64,000 nt of DNA from Chitinophaga sp. HK235 (lineage in GTDB: Bacteria > Bacteroidota > Bacteroidia > Chitinophagales > Chitinophagaceae), in contig NZ_CP073766.1 of the NCBI RefSeq assembly GCF_018255755.1, positions 7,686,501-7,750,500 of the forward strand, read 5' to 3'. The notes beneath the pieces were generated by a model that was not told where the DNA came from, ran no database searches, and saw only the letters and a program-made list of their open reading frames with translations. The position numbers were made by a program, and so were the translations under genes. The first letter of the stretch is position 1, and every line of letters starts with the position of its first letter. Positions 43,823 through 53,654 of the stretch are shown here, in pieces.

Positions 43823-46493
43823 TAATATTCCATATGAGGTAAAAGACGGCAAAAACCTGCTGGAGGCTTGTTTGTCGCTGGGCCTCAATCTGCCTTATTT
43901 CTGCTGGCATCCGGCCCTCGGGTCTGTTGGCGCCTGTCGCCAGTGTGCGGTGAAGATCTTTAAAGATGCAGAAGATACCCGCGGAAAACTGATGATGGCC
44001 TGCATGGAGCCCGTAAAGGATGGTATGCGTATATCCATTAACGATAGTGCAGCTGTCGCTTTCCGAAGCAATATCATTGGATTGCTGATGACTAACCATC
44101 CGCACGACTGCGCGGTATGTGATGAAGGCGGGTCCTGCCATCTGCAGGATATGACCGTCATGACAGGCCATGCCTACCGCGACTACCACTTCAGTAAAAG
44201 GACCCACCGGAATCAATACCTGGGCCCTTTTATCAACCATGAAATGAACCGCTGCATTCAGTGTTACCGCTGCGTGCGTTTTTATAAAGACTTTGCCGGC
44301 GGAAAAGACCTGGACGTATTTGCCGCCCACAGCCATGTGTACTTCGGCCGCCAGAAAGACGGCATCCTGGAAAATGAATTCAGTGGTAATCTGGTGGAAG
44401 TATGCCCTACCGGGGTGTTTACAGATAAAACCCTCAAACAGCATTATACCCGCAAATGGGACCTGACCAACGCGCCCTCTATCTGTCAGGGCTGCGGCCT
44501 TGGTTGCAATATTATCGCCGGCGAACGTTATGGTTCCCTGCGCCAGATCACCAACCGCTTCAACGGTGCTGTCAACGGTTACTTCCTCTGCGACCGCGGT
44601 CGTTACGGATACGAGTTTGTTAACAGCAAAGACCGTATCCGCGAGCCACAGGTAAGACATTCCCCCGGCGACAACGCTAATGGCCTTCCGGTATTGCAAC
44701 ATGTACGCAACCGTATGAAACCGGGAAAAGTAATCGGCATCGGCTCTCCCAGAGCTTCCATAGAATCCAACTATGTATTGAAAGAGTTGGTAGGGCCTGA
44801 TAATTTTTATTTAGGTATAGGGGAAACAGAACATGAGCTGATCCACTTAATGTTGAAACTCCTGCAACAGGGCCCCGTAAGGGCTGCGTCTATGCAGGAG
44901 GCGGCTACAGCCGACGCAGTAATCATCCTCGGGGAAGATCTTACTAATACCGCGCCTATGCTGGCGCTCTCTGTCAGACAAGCAATACGCCGCATGCCGG
45001 TGGAAAATGTGATCAATACCATCCACATGCCCGCCTGGCAGGATGCTGCCGTCCGGGAGGCTGTACAGGAATCCAAAGGCCCGCTGTTTATCCTCAATGT
45101 ACTGGAAACAAAACTCGATGAACTCGCAACAGGAGCCTATCATACAGCCCCTGACAATATTGCGCGTATAGCCTTTGCTGTTAGCCACCTGTTGGATGGT
45201 ACCTTGCAGGAAGTGACCGGTATGTCGGAGGAAGGGAAACAGGCCGCTGCCACTATTGCCGCAGCACTGAAGGGCGCTAAAAAACCGCTGGTCATAGCGG
45301 GGTACGGCGGAGGCAGCGAGCAGGTGATCAGGGCTGCGGCCAACCTGGCCTGGGCCCTGAAACAACAGGGCGCTGATGCTATGCTGTCATTTACAGTGCC
45401 CGAATGCAACAGCATGGGCCTGGAGATGCTGGGTGGTCATCGCCTGGAATCCGCGGTAGACGTAGTGCTCAATGGCAGTGCCGATACAGTGCTCATCCTT
45501 GAAAATGATCTTTATCGCCGCCTCGATCAGCATACCGCTCATCAGTTTTTTGAGCATTGCAAAGATGTGATCCTCATCGATCATCTCTACAACGCTACTG
45601 CTGAAAAAGCGAGCATCCTGTTGCCTGCAGGAACTTTCGCAGAAGCTGACGGTACCCTCGTCAACAACGAAGGACGGGCCCAGCGTTTTCTGCAGGTATT
45701 CAATCCTGGCGGCAGCATTCAGGAAAGCTGGCGCTGGCTGTTGCAGCTGGCTGATATTATGGGCCATGAACTGCGCTCCCTGCTGCATTTTGATGATCTC
45801 CTCCAAACAATTGTTACCAAACATCCTGTTTTTGCCGGTATCGAAATATTAACACCACCTGCGGATTTCAGGATTGCGGGACAAAAGATTCCACGTGAAT
45901 CTCACCGCTATAGCGGCCGTACGGCCATGCTCGCCAATCTTAATGTCAGCGAGCCCAAACCCGCTGAGGACCCGGATACGCCACTGTCTTTTACCATGGA
46001 AGGATACCGGGGTGAACCACCTTCTTCTGTGATCCCCTTCTTCTGGGCGCCGGGATGGAACTCCGTACAGTCGGTTAATAAATACCAGGTAGAAACAGGA
46101 GGGCCCCTGCATGATGGTAACCCTGGCAAAAGGCTGCTGGAACCAAACGTAAACGGACAAACGAAATTCTATACCAATATACCGGATCCGTTTATCCCGG
46201 TAGGTGGCCATCTCTTGCTGGTGCCTATCTACCATATTTTCGGATCGGAAGAGCTGAGCGTTTATACACCAGGCATTGCCGAACGCATGCCTGCGCCATA
46301 TATCATGCTGCACAGCGAAGATGCACGCCGTTTTCAGGTGGCAGCAGGACATCTGCTTTATTTCATGGACAAAGGACATCAGTATGCGTTGCCGGTAGTC
46401 ATTAATGATACCTTGCAGAAAGGAGCCGCAGGTATTCCTGTGGGGTTGCCCAGCATGCAGGTGGCAGAGGCTCCGCAACTGGTTAAAATTTAA
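43803..46493 (+). CDS. nuoG: NADH-quinone oxidoreductase subunit G
   Basis: The large iron-sulfur subunit (896 residues). ATG at 43803 starts at the 2Fe-2S domain (PIINIDNIPYEVKDG) and is preferred over the TTG at 43770. Ligand sets seen are N1b (FCWHPALGSVGACRQC), the His-Cys3 N5 (HPHDCAVCDEGGSC), N6b-like CIQCYRC with CPTG, and C-x2-C-x3-C-x27-C (from CQGCGLGC to LCDRG), the N7 cluster. The rest is a molybdopterin-type fold without its cofactor role. It overlaps nuoF by 20 bases. Confidence 0.96.
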   Translation: MPIINIDNIPYEVKDGKNLLEACLSLGLNLPYFCWHPALGSVGACRQCAVKIFKDAEDTRGKLMMACMEPVKDGMRISINDSAAVAFRSNIIGLLMTNHPHDCAVCDEGGSCHLQDMTVMTGHAYRDYHFSKRTHRNQYLGPFINHEMNRCIQCYRCVRFYKDFAGGKDLDVFAAHSHVYFGRQKDGILENEFSGNLVEVCPTGVFTDKTLKQHYTRKWDLTNAPSICQGCGLGCNIIAGERYGSLRQITNRFNGAVNGYFLCDRGRYGYEFVNSKDRIREPQVRHSPGDNANGLPVLQHVRNRMKPGKVIGIGSPRASIESNYVLKELVGPDNFYLGIGETEHELIHLMLKLLQQGPVRAASMQEAATADAVIILGEDLTNTAPMLALSVRQAIRRMPVENVINTIHMPAWQDAAVREAVQESKGPLFILNVLETKLDELATGAYHTAPDNIARIAFAVSHLLDGTLQEVTGMSEEGKQAAATIAAALKGAKKPLVIAGYGGGSEQVIRAAANLAWALKQQGADAMLSFTVPECNSMGLEMLGGHRLESAVDVVLNGSADTVLILENDLYRRLDQHTAHQFFEHCKDVILIDHLYNATAEKASILLPAGTFAEADGTLVNNEGRAQRFLQVFNPGGSIQESWRWLLQLADIMGHELRSLLHFDDLLQTIVTKHPVFAGIEILTPPADFRIAGQKIPRESHRYSGRTAMLANLNVSEPKPAEDPDTPLSFTMEGYRGEPPSSVIPFFWAPGWNSVQSVNKYQVETGGPLHDGNPGKRLLEPNVNGQTKFYTNIPDPFIPVGGHLLLVPIYHIFGSEELSVYTPGIAERMPAPYIMLHSEDARRFQVAAGHLLYFMDKGHQYALPVVINDTLQKGAAGIPVGLPSMQVAEAPQLVKI

Positions 46494-46497
46494 TGTT

Positions 46498-47448
46498 ATG
46501 ACAAACGCGTGGTGGATTATAGGAGGAGTACTGTTTGTGCTCTTAAATACAGCCGCCGGGCTGATATGGCTGGAACGCAGAATGCTGGCCCTCTGGCAGG
46601 ACCGCTATGGACCCAACAGGGCAGGTCCCTTCGGACTGTTCATCGTTTTGGCCGATACCCTGAAACTGTTTTTTAAGGAAGACTGGATTCCTCCCTTTGC
46701 AGACAAGGTTGTGTTTGTATTTGCACCGGCCGTAGTGGTGGCCAGCGTATTGATGAGTTTTGTGATCATCCCTTTTGCACCGGGTATTGTGGTGGCAGAC
46801 ATGAATATCGGTATCCTGTTTTTTCTGGCGATGTCCTCGCTGGGTGTATATAGTATCGTGCTGGGAGGCTGGGCTTCCAACAATAAATATGCGCTGTTGG
46901 GAGCCATGAGAGGCGCTTCACAGATGATCAGCTATGAAGTGTTTATGGGGCTGGCCCTGATGGGGGTAGTAGTGCTGAGCGGAACTTTTAATCTGCAACA
47001 GATTGTGGAAGCACAACGGGGACTGTGGTTTTTTATTCCTCAACTATTAGGATTCATGATATTTATGGTGGCCGGTATCGCCGAAACACACCGCCTTCCA
47101 TTTGATATACCGGAAGCGGAAAGCGAGCTGGTGGCCGGTTTTCACTCGGAATATTCCGGTATGAAGTTCGGCATGTTCTTCATCGGTGAATACCTGGGTA
47201 TTACCCTTATCTCAGCCATGGTGGTGACCTTATATTTCGGTGGCTGGCTGGGTCCTTCCTTTCTGCCGCCAATCATATGGTTTGTGATCAAAACATTTGT
47301 TTTCATTTCGCTGTTCATCCTGCTGAGGGCATCCCTGCCAAGGCCGCGTTATGATCAGCTGATGGAATATGGCTGGAAACTGTTGTTTCCCTTGTCACTG
47401 CTGAACTTGCTGATAACAGCAGCGATCAAATTATGGTTAAATTCTTAA
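46498..47448 (+). CDS. nuoH: NADH-quinone oxidoreductase subunit H
   Basis: Membrane subunit forming part of the quinone channel. With the ATG at 46498 the protein is 316 residues starting [10 protein letters not shown]; the longer frame from 46405 lies inside nuoG and is rejected. Motifs [11 protein letters not shown] and [20 protein letters not shown] are the classic NuoH loops. It begins 4 bases after the nuoG stop. Confidence 0.96.
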   Translation: MTNAWWIIGGVLFVLLNTAAGLIWLERRMLALWQDRYGPNRAGPFGLFIVLADTLKLFFKEDWIPPFADKVVFVFAPAVVVASVLMSFVIIPFAPGIVVADMNIGILFFLAMSSLGVYSIVLGGWASNNKYALLGAMRGASQMISYEVFMGLALMGVVVLSGTFNLQQIVEAQRGLWFFIPQLLGFMIFMVAGIAETHRLPFDIPEAESELVAGFHSEYSGMKFGMFFIGEYLGITLISAMVVTLYFGGWLGPSFLPPIIWFVIKTFVFISLFILLRASLPRPRYDQLMEYGWKLLFPLSLLNLLITAAIKLWLNS

Positions 47449-47458
47449 ATGTTATATC

Positions 47459-47974
47459 ATGCTGAGTCTATTGCGTAGTATGTGGCTGGTGTTTCTGCAT
47501 ATGTTCCATAAGCGGGATACTTACCAGTACCCCGAACAGAAAGCACCGCTGCCGGCACGCTGGCGGGGACGTATCGCATTAACACGCGACCCCGACGGAG
47601 AAGAACGTTGTGTGGGCTGTTATCTCTGCGCTGCAGCCTGCCCGGTAGATTGTATTTCGCTACAGGCCACGGAAGATGAACATGGCCGCCGTTATCCCGA
47701 ATTTTTCCGGATCAATTTCTCCCGTTGTATCTTCTGCGGTTTTTGTGAAGAAGCTTGTCCTACCTACGCGATACAGCTGTTGCCCGATTTTGAAATGGCA
47801 GAATATAACCGCCAGAACCTGGTGTATGAAAAACAGGATCTGCTGATTCCCAGTCAGGGCAAATATCCGGGCTACAACTATTACAAAGTGGCTGGCCTGG
47901 CTATCAAAAACAAAGACAAAGGAGAAGCACAACACGAAGAACCACCGGTAGATATCAAAAGTCTGTTACCATAA
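47459..47974 (+). CDS. nuoI: NADH-quinone oxidoreductase subunit I
   Basis: A 171-residue ferredoxin-like subunit that relays electrons to NuoB. Two 4Fe-4S motifs are present: [15 protein letters not shown] and [16 protein letters not shown] short hydrophobic N-terminal helix anchors it near the membrane. It lies 10 bases after nuoH and 10 before nuoJ. Confidence 0.97.
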   Translation: MLSLLRSMWLVFLHMFHKRDTYQYPEQKAPLPARWRGRIALTRDPDGEERCVGCYLCAAACPVDCISLQATEDEHGRRYPEFFRINFSRCIFCGFCEEACPTYAIQLLPDFEMAEYNRQNLVYEKQDLLIPSQGKYPGYNYYKVAGLAIKNKDKGEAQHEEPPVDIKSLLP

Positions 47975-47984
47975 ATCACATCGT

Positions 47985-48515
47985 ATGGACATCACCTTCC
48001 TCATCGCTGCGATCATCGCTGTATTAGCTACGGTAAGGGTCATCACCTGTTACAATATCATGCATGCCCTCTTATACCTGGTAGTATCGCTGCTGGCAGT
48101 GGCGGTGGTGCTGTATACCTACGGTGCTCCTTTTATGGCCATCCTGGAGATCATCATATATGCCGGTGCTATCATGGTGCTGATCATATTTTTTGTGATG
48201 ATGCTCAACCTGGGGCTCGAAACGGCAGAACATGAAAAGGCGTGGCTAAGGCCCAGGATCTGGATTGTACCCGGACTGTTTTGTCTGGTACTGCTGGGCG
48301 AACTGTTGTTCCTGATCCTGCAAAACAGACAGCCCGCCGCTGGTATACAGGTAGTCAGTCCCAAACAGGTGGGCATGGCCATGTTCGGCCCCTACCTGAT
48401 AGCGGTGGAACTCGTCGGTATCCTGCTGATGGCAGGTATCGTAGGTGCCTACCATCTGGGAAGACAACAGGGAAAAACATTACATCGTTTTCTTGAAAAT
48501 AATCTCGACACATGA
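47985..48515 (+). CDS. nuoJ: NADH-quinone oxidoreductase subunit J
   Basis: A 176-residue membrane subunit with about five helices. The stretch [20 protein letters not shown] and the pi-bulge-type third helix [13 protein letters not shown] match NuoJ. Its stop overlaps the nuoK start (ATGA, 48512-48515), implying translational coupling. Confidence 0.95.
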   Translation: MDITFLIAAIIAVLATVRVITCYNIMHALLYLVVSLLAVAVVLYTYGAPFMAILEIIIYAGAIMVLIIFFVMMLNLGLETAEHEKAWLRPRIWIVPGLFCLVLLGELLFLILQNRQPAAGIQVVSPKQVGMAMFGPYLIAVELVGILLMAGIVGAYHLGRQQGKTLHRFLENNLDT

Positions 48516-48820
48516 ACATACATCCCACTACAGCCGGTTTGTTGCTGGCAGGAATCCTGTTTGTGCTGGGCCTCATCAGCGTATTGATCAGACGCAACAT
48601 CATCTTTATGTTGCTGTCTGTGGAAATTATGCTGAACGCTGCCGGATTGGCTTTTGTGGTGGCTGCTTCCCACTGGGGACAACCCGATGGACAGGTAATG
48701 TTTATGTTTATCCTGGCAATGGCTGCCGCAGAAGTTTCGGTAGGACTGGCATTGATACTGCAGCTCTATCACCAGCTGCGTACGCTCGACAGCGACGAAG
48801 CCAGCAGGATGAGAGGATAA
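48512..48820 (+). CDS. nuoK: NADH-quinone oxidoreductase subunit K
   Basis: A 102-residue three-helix membrane subunit. The family's two buried glutamates are present: one in [11 protein letters not shown] and one in [11 protein letters not shown]. It overlaps nuoJ by 4 bases and is followed after 33 bases by nuoL. Confidence 0.96.
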   Translation: MNIHPTTAGLLLAGILFVLGLISVLIRRNIIFMLLSVEIMLNAAGLAFVVAASHWGQPDGQVMFMFILAMAAAEVSVGLALILQLYHQLRTLDSDEASRMRG

Positions 48821-48853
48821 AATATCTGCATAACCCGATAAAAATATGATCAG

Positions 48854-50746
48854 ATGCTGCCCGCGCTAATCCCTGCTATTCCTTTCTTCAGTGCATGTAT
48901 ACTCATGCTCTGGTGGAAACGCCTTAATCATATATCCGTTACCGTTATTGCCTGCGGTAGCATTGCCTTGTCATCGCTTATTGCGCTGATAGTGGCGGCT
49001 ACGGTAGCCGGACAGGACCAGCTTCCCCTTGTGCAGCATGTATGGCAATGGATGCAGGTACCGGGCTTTACTGCAGGGATCGACTTCCGCATGGACGCAT
49101 TGTCGGTAGTGTTCACACTGGTGATTACGATTGTAGGATTGCTGATCCATGTGTATGCTACTGGTTATATGCAGGAAGATGAAGACTATGGCCGTTTTTT
49201 CGCCTGTATGAACCTGTTTGTAGGCTCCATGCTGGTGCTGGTAATGGCCGATAATCTGTTGTTGCTATACCTGGGTTGGGAAGGCGTGGGGCTCTGCAGT
49301 TATCTGTTGATAGGCTTCTGGTATAAAGATCCGGCCAATGGTTATGCAGCACGTAAAGCCTTTATTGTGACCAGGGTAGGGGATACTGCGATGGCGGTAG
49401 CTTTGTTTATGTTGTACCAGTATACCGGTACGCTCAATATTCCTGAAATATTGCAGGAAACAGGTGGATTATGGACTCGTGGAGATGGAGTAGTAACACT
49501 GATCGCACTGCTGTTGCTGGGTGGTGCGGTGGGCAAATCTGCACAACTGCCGCTGCAAACATGGTTGCCCGATGCTATGGCCGGTCCTACGCCTGTCAGC
49601 GCGCTGATACATGCCGCCACCATGGTGACAGCTGGCGTATACCTGATTGCCCGGATGCATAGCGTGTTTGAACTGGCGCCTGCCGCACAAACGGCCACCG
49701 CTGTAATAGGTGCAGTAACACTGGTCATAGCAGGTTTCAGCGCATTGGTGCAAACAGATATTAAGAGAGTGCTGGCTTATTCTACTATCAGCCAGATAGG
49801 GTATATGTTTCTGGCGCTGGGATGTGGAGCATGGTCGGCTGCGATCTTCCATTTTGTGACGCACGCTTTTTTTAAAGCGCTGTTGTTTATGGCAGCCGGC
49901 GCTGTGATCGTTGCATTACACCATGAGCAGGATATGTTTAAAATGGGTGGGCTGAGGAAACAGTTGCCCGGCGTATTCTGGGTGTTCCTGATAGGCGCTG
50001 CTTCGCTGACGGCTATTCCGTTTGTGACAGCCGGCTTTTACAGCAAGGACCAGATCATCTGGTTGTCGTGGTCCGCTGCCGGCGGACACACCGCTTACTG
50101 GCTGGCCGGACTACTGGGAGCTTTGCTCACAGGTATGTATACTTTCCGCATGGTTTTTCTGGTTTTTTATGGAGAAGTGAAAACGAAGGTACATCGTATA
50201 CCCGGCCCCGTGATGATGGTGCCGTTATATATACTCGCCTTTCTGTCTACAGTAGCTGGTTTTATAGAGCTGCCCCATACGCTGGGACATGTAACGATTT
50301 TCAGTAACTGGCTGCAGCCGGTGTTACCGGCGGTGGAAGTATTACACGAGTCGCTGGCAATGGAATGGTTGTCACAGCTGATATCAGCGGCGCTGGCACT
50401 GGGCGGTATCTGGCTGGCATGGCATTGGGTGATAAAGAAGCCCGGCGGTATGACCGAATTTCTGTCAATGCCCGGTCAGCTGTGGTTGCAGGGATTCTGG
50501 AGAAGAGGCTGGGATATGGATGCGCTGTACGATGCGCTGATGGTGAAACCCTTTGTATATTTCTCTGATATTAATAGTAAAGACCTGATCGATAAAATCT
50601 ATACCGGTCTGGCGCAACTAATGGGATGGTGTCATAACATGATGGCCCGTACGCAGAGTGGTGTGCTTCGCTGGTATATCATGGGCGTGGTGTTGGGCGC
50701 AGTGGCTTTGCTGTCGGTATTGATATGGCGGCTATACGAAATTTAA
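48854..50746 (+). CDS. nuoL: NADH-quinone oxidoreductase subunit L
   Basis: The distal antiporter-like proton-pumping subunit (630 residues). The proton antiporter core has LGWEGVGLCSYLLIGFW (conserved Glu), GAVGKSAQLPLQTWLPDAM (conserved Lys) and PVSALIHAATMVTAG. The C-terminal lateral helix is contained in the long last third. No unusual insertions were seen. Confidence 0.96.
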   Translation: MLPALIPAIPFFSACILMLWWKRLNHISVTVIACGSIALSSLIALIVAATVAGQDQLPLVQHVWQWMQVPGFTAGIDFRMDALSVVFTLVITIVGLLIHVYATGYMQEDEDYGRFFACMNLFVGSMLVLVMADNLLLLYLGWEGVGLCSYLLIGFWYKDPANGYAARKAFIVTRVGDTAMAVALFMLYQYTGTLNIPEILQETGGLWTRGDGVVTLIALLLLGGAVGKSAQLPLQTWLPDAMAGPTPVSALIHAATMVTAGVYLIARMHSVFELAPAAQTATAVIGAVTLVIAGFSALVQTDIKRVLAYSTISQIGYMFLALGCGAWSAAIFHFVTHAFFKALLFMAAGAVIVALHHEQDMFKMGGLRKQLPGVFWVFLIGAASLTAIPFVTAGFYSKDQIIWLSWSAAGGHTAYWLAGLLGALLTGMYTFRMVFLVFYGEVKTKVHRIPGPVMMVPLYILAFLSTVAGFIELPHTLGHVTIFSNWLQPVLPAVEVLHESLAMEWLSQLISAALALGGIWLAWHWVIKKPGGMTEFLSMPGQLWLQGFWRRGWDMDALYDALMVKPFVYFSDINSKDLIDKIYTGLAQLMGWCHNMMARTQSGVLRWYIMGVVLGAVALLSVLIWRLYEI

Positions 50747-50773
50747 TAACGTTAACGGTTAAATGTTCTCACA

Positions 50774-52225
50774 ATGATCCTGCTATTGCTGATATTAATA
50801 CCCCTGGCTGGCGGGCTGTTATCCTGGATAGCAGCGTCCAGGAGCGCATTGTGGTCCCGGTGTATTGCGCTGGGATGCCTGTTGATCAATCTGGTGATTG
50901 TGTTTCAGATATGGGCCACGAAGCCCGCTGCCGGCGGAAAATGGCTGTACCACTTTAAAGCCGAATGGGTGCCGCATTTCGGGATCAGCCTGAATCTGGC
51001 GATGGATGGACTATCGTTGCTCATGCTGGTGCTGACGTTTTTCCTGGGAGCATTGTCGGTACTGATATCCTGGAAAGAGATCAACTACAGGGTTGGCTTT
51101 TTCCATTTTAACCTGTTGTTTGCGCTGACAGGTATTACCGGTGTATTCCTGACGATGGACCTTTTCCTGTTTTATTTTTTCTGGGAGATGATGCTGATAC
51201 CGATGTATTTTCTGATTGGTATCTGGGGGCATGCCAACCGGGAGTATGCGGCCAATAAGTTTTTCATTTTCACGCAGGCCGGCGGACTGCTGATGTTGTT
51301 GGCCATCCTGGCGTTGTACTTTATTCATGGTGCCAATACCGGGGTATACACCTACGATTATTTTGCATTGCTGCATACACCTATGCAGCAGGAAACGGCC
51401 CGCTGGCTGATGTTGGGATTTCTCACCGCTTTTCTGGTGAAACTGCCGGCGGTGCCGTTTCATACCTGGTTGCCGGATGCGCACACAGAAGCACCTACTG
51501 CTGGTAGTGTAGTCCTGGCCGGCCTCCTTCTCAAAACAGGTGCTTATGGTATTCTCCGCCTGGTACTGCCGCTTTTCCCGGAAGCTTCGGTTCATTTTGC
51601 ACCCTGGATCATGTTACTAGGCGTGCTGGGCATCATTTACGGTGGAATGCTGGCCTATGCACAAACAGATCTGAAAAGGCTGATTGCCTATACGAGTGTC
51701 AGTCATATGGGTTTTGTGCTGGTAGGGGCCTTCTCTTTTAATCCATTGGCCTATGAAGGTGTGGTGATGCAGATGATCGCACACGGCATCAGTACAGGGG
51801 CGTTGTTTATCATTGCCGGGGCGCTGTATGAACGGATTCATACCCGCAACATACAGGAGATGGGCGGCTTATGGTCTAAGGTGCCGGTGATGGGCAGCGC
51901 GGCCATGATCTTTGTGATGGGCTCTCTGGGACTGCCCGGGCTGGGCAATTTTGTGGCAGAATTTCTTATCCTGCTGGGCAGCTGGCAGGCCAACCGCTGG
52001 ATCACGGTTTTTGCAGCCATAGGACTGGTGGTGGCAACGGCTTATTCACTTCGCATTATGCAAAAAGTTTTTTTTGGCCCCAGTCATGGACAGCATGTTT
52101 TACCCGATCTGAACAAGCGGGAGCTGGTGATCATTGTGGCGTTGGTGATGGCCATCCTTTTATTGGGACTTTATCCGCAACCGGTATTAAATACTACCCA
52201 AAAAACTGATTATGTCGTTCGCTGA
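50774..52225 (+). CDS. nuoM: NADH-quinone oxidoreductase subunit M
   Basis: An antiporter-like proton-pumping subunit of 483 residues. Conserved Glu in FFWEMMLIPMYFLIGIWG and Lys in TAFLVKLPAVPFHTWLPDAHTEAP identify NuoM. Its last 14 bases overlap nuoN, so the two are likely co-translated. Confidence 0.96.
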   Translation: MILLLLILIPLAGGLLSWIAASRSALWSRCIALGCLLINLVIVFQIWATKPAAGGKWLYHFKAEWVPHFGISLNLAMDGLSLLMLVLTFFLGALSVLISWKEINYRVGFFHFNLLFALTGITGVFLTMDLFLFYFFWEMMLIPMYFLIGIWGHANREYAANKFFIFTQAGGLLMLLAILALYFIHGANTGVYTYDYFALLHTPMQQETARWLMLGFLTAFLVKLPAVPFHTWLPDAHTEAPTAGSVVLAGLLLKTGAYGILRLVLPLFPEASVHFAPWIMLLGVLGIIYGGMLAYAQTDLKRLIAYTSVSHMGFVLVGAFSFNPLAYEGVVMQMIAHGISTGALFIIAGALYERIHTRNIQEMGGLWSKVPVMGSAAMIFVMGSLGLPGLGNFVAEFLILLGSWQANRWITVFAAIGLVVATAYSLRIMQKVFFGPSHGQHVLPDLNKRELVIIVALVMAILLLGLYPQPVLNTTQKTDYVVR

Positions 52226-53654
52226 TTTTATAAGCCTCGGCCCGTTGATTACACTGTTTACAGCAGTGGTGATCTCGATGCTGCTGATTGCCATCAAACG
52301 TAATCACCGCATAACCTATGCTTTTTCCCTGCTGGCTTATCTGATGGCGCTTACTGCCATCATTCCGGCCATGCTGTATATCCCGCATACCGTGCCGCCT
52401 TTGCTGGTGGTAGACGAATTTTCGCTTTTTAATACAGGACTGGTACTTACCGCCGGCTTCATCATCTTACTGTTATCCTACAACTATTTCGAGGAAAGGG
52501 AGGAACGGAAGGAAGAATATTACCTGTTGTTACCGTTGGCTACTACGGGTGCACTGGTGCTGGTGGTGAGTCGCCATTTTATGTCCCTTTTCCTGGGACT
52601 GGAAATTCTGAGTATCAGCCTGTATGGGCTGATTGCCTACCTCAGGGCCCGGGAGCGCTCTGATGAAGCCGGTATTAAATACCTGATCCTCGCTGCGTTG
52701 TCTTCTGCCTTTTTATTGTTCGGGATGGCCCTGGTATATGCTTTTACCGGGCATATGGATTTTCCTGGTATCGGTGCCGCACTGCGTCAGGCGGGTTATA
52801 TTCCGGTAACAGTGCTGGCAGGTTTTGGTATGATGCTGATCGGTATCGGTTTTAAGCTGGGCATTGTACCCTTTCATATGTGGGCGCCGGATATCTATGA
52901 AGGCGCGCCTTTACCGGTGGCAGCGTTTATAGCCACTATCTCCAAAGGAGGTATGCTGGTAGTGCTGATTCGTTTTTATCTGGATATTCACGGTAATGAC
53001 TATACGATGATATGGTGGATGCTGGCCATTATTGCAGTGGCTTCCATGTTTGCGGGCAACTGGCTGGCACTCATGCAGCAGAACATCAAAAGAATACTGG
53101 CTTATTCTTCCATTGCACACATGGGTTACATTCTGGTTGCTTTTTTATCAGGTGTGCAAACGGGACTGGAGGCAATTTCCTTTTACCTGGTAGCTTATTT
53201 CATCACCAGTATCGGTGCTTTTGGGGTATTGATTGTGATGAGCAGCAGTATCCAGGACGCAGAAACGTTAAAAGATTACAGTGGTATGTTCTGGCGTTAT
53301 CCCTGGGTGGCCACAGTGTTTACGGCCATGTTGCTGTCTTTGGCGGGTATTCCGCTGACGGCAGGGTTCATCGGTAAGTTCTATATTGTAATGGCCGGAG
53401 TGAACGGCCATATGTGGTTCCTGTTGTTTATGCTGGTGATCAACAGTGTGATAGGGTTGTACTATTATATACGGATTATCGCCATGATGTTTAAAGCACC
53501 GGCTACAGGGGAGGAGTTGACGTATATCAAACCCTCGCTGCCTGTAGCCGGTAATATCACACTGATGTTGCTGACATTGGTGCTGATAGGACTGGGGATA
53601 TATCCTACTGCTATGATGCAACTGATACAGCAGATGATGAAAATAATTGTTTAA
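52212..53654 (+). CDS. nuoN: NADH-quinone oxidoreductase subunit N
   Basis: The third antiporter-like subunit, 480 residues, closing the operon. Features are LGLEILSISLYGLIAYLR (conserved Glu), GFKLGIVPFHMWAPDIYEGAP (conserved Lys) and the Lys in MQQNIKRILAYSSIAHMGY. Its stop shares the TTAA at 53651-53654 with the stop of the convergent receptor gene, and no terminator hairpin separates them. Confidence 0.96.
   Translation: MSFADFISLGPLITLFTAVVISMLLIAIKRNHRITYAFSLLAYLMALTAIIPAMLYIPHTVPPLLVVDEFSLFNTGLVLTAGFIILLLSYNYFEEREERKEEYYLLLPLATTGALVLVVSRHFMSLFLGLEILSISLYGLIAYLRARERSDEAGIKYLILAALSSAFLLFGMALVYAFTGHMDFPGIGAALRQAGYIPVTVLAGFGMMLIGIGFKLGIVPFHMWAPDIYEGAPLPVAAFIATISKGGMLVVLIRFYLDIHGNDYTMIWWMLAIIAVASMFAGNWLALMQQNIKRILAYSSIAHMGYILVAFLSGVQTGLEAISFYLVAYFITSIGAFGVLIVMSSSIQDAETLKDYSGMFWRYPWVATVFTAMLLSLAGIPLTAGFIGKFYIVMAGVNGHMWFLLFMLVINSVIGLYYYIRIIAMMFKAPATGEELTYIKPSLPVAGNITLMLLTLVLIGLGIYPTAMMQLIQQMMKIIV

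Noticed and set aside
46405..46497. 31-codon N-terminal extension of nuoH
   Set aside because: It overlaps the end of nuoG and reads as non-conserved sequence; ATG at 46498 begins the usual NuoH N-terminus.
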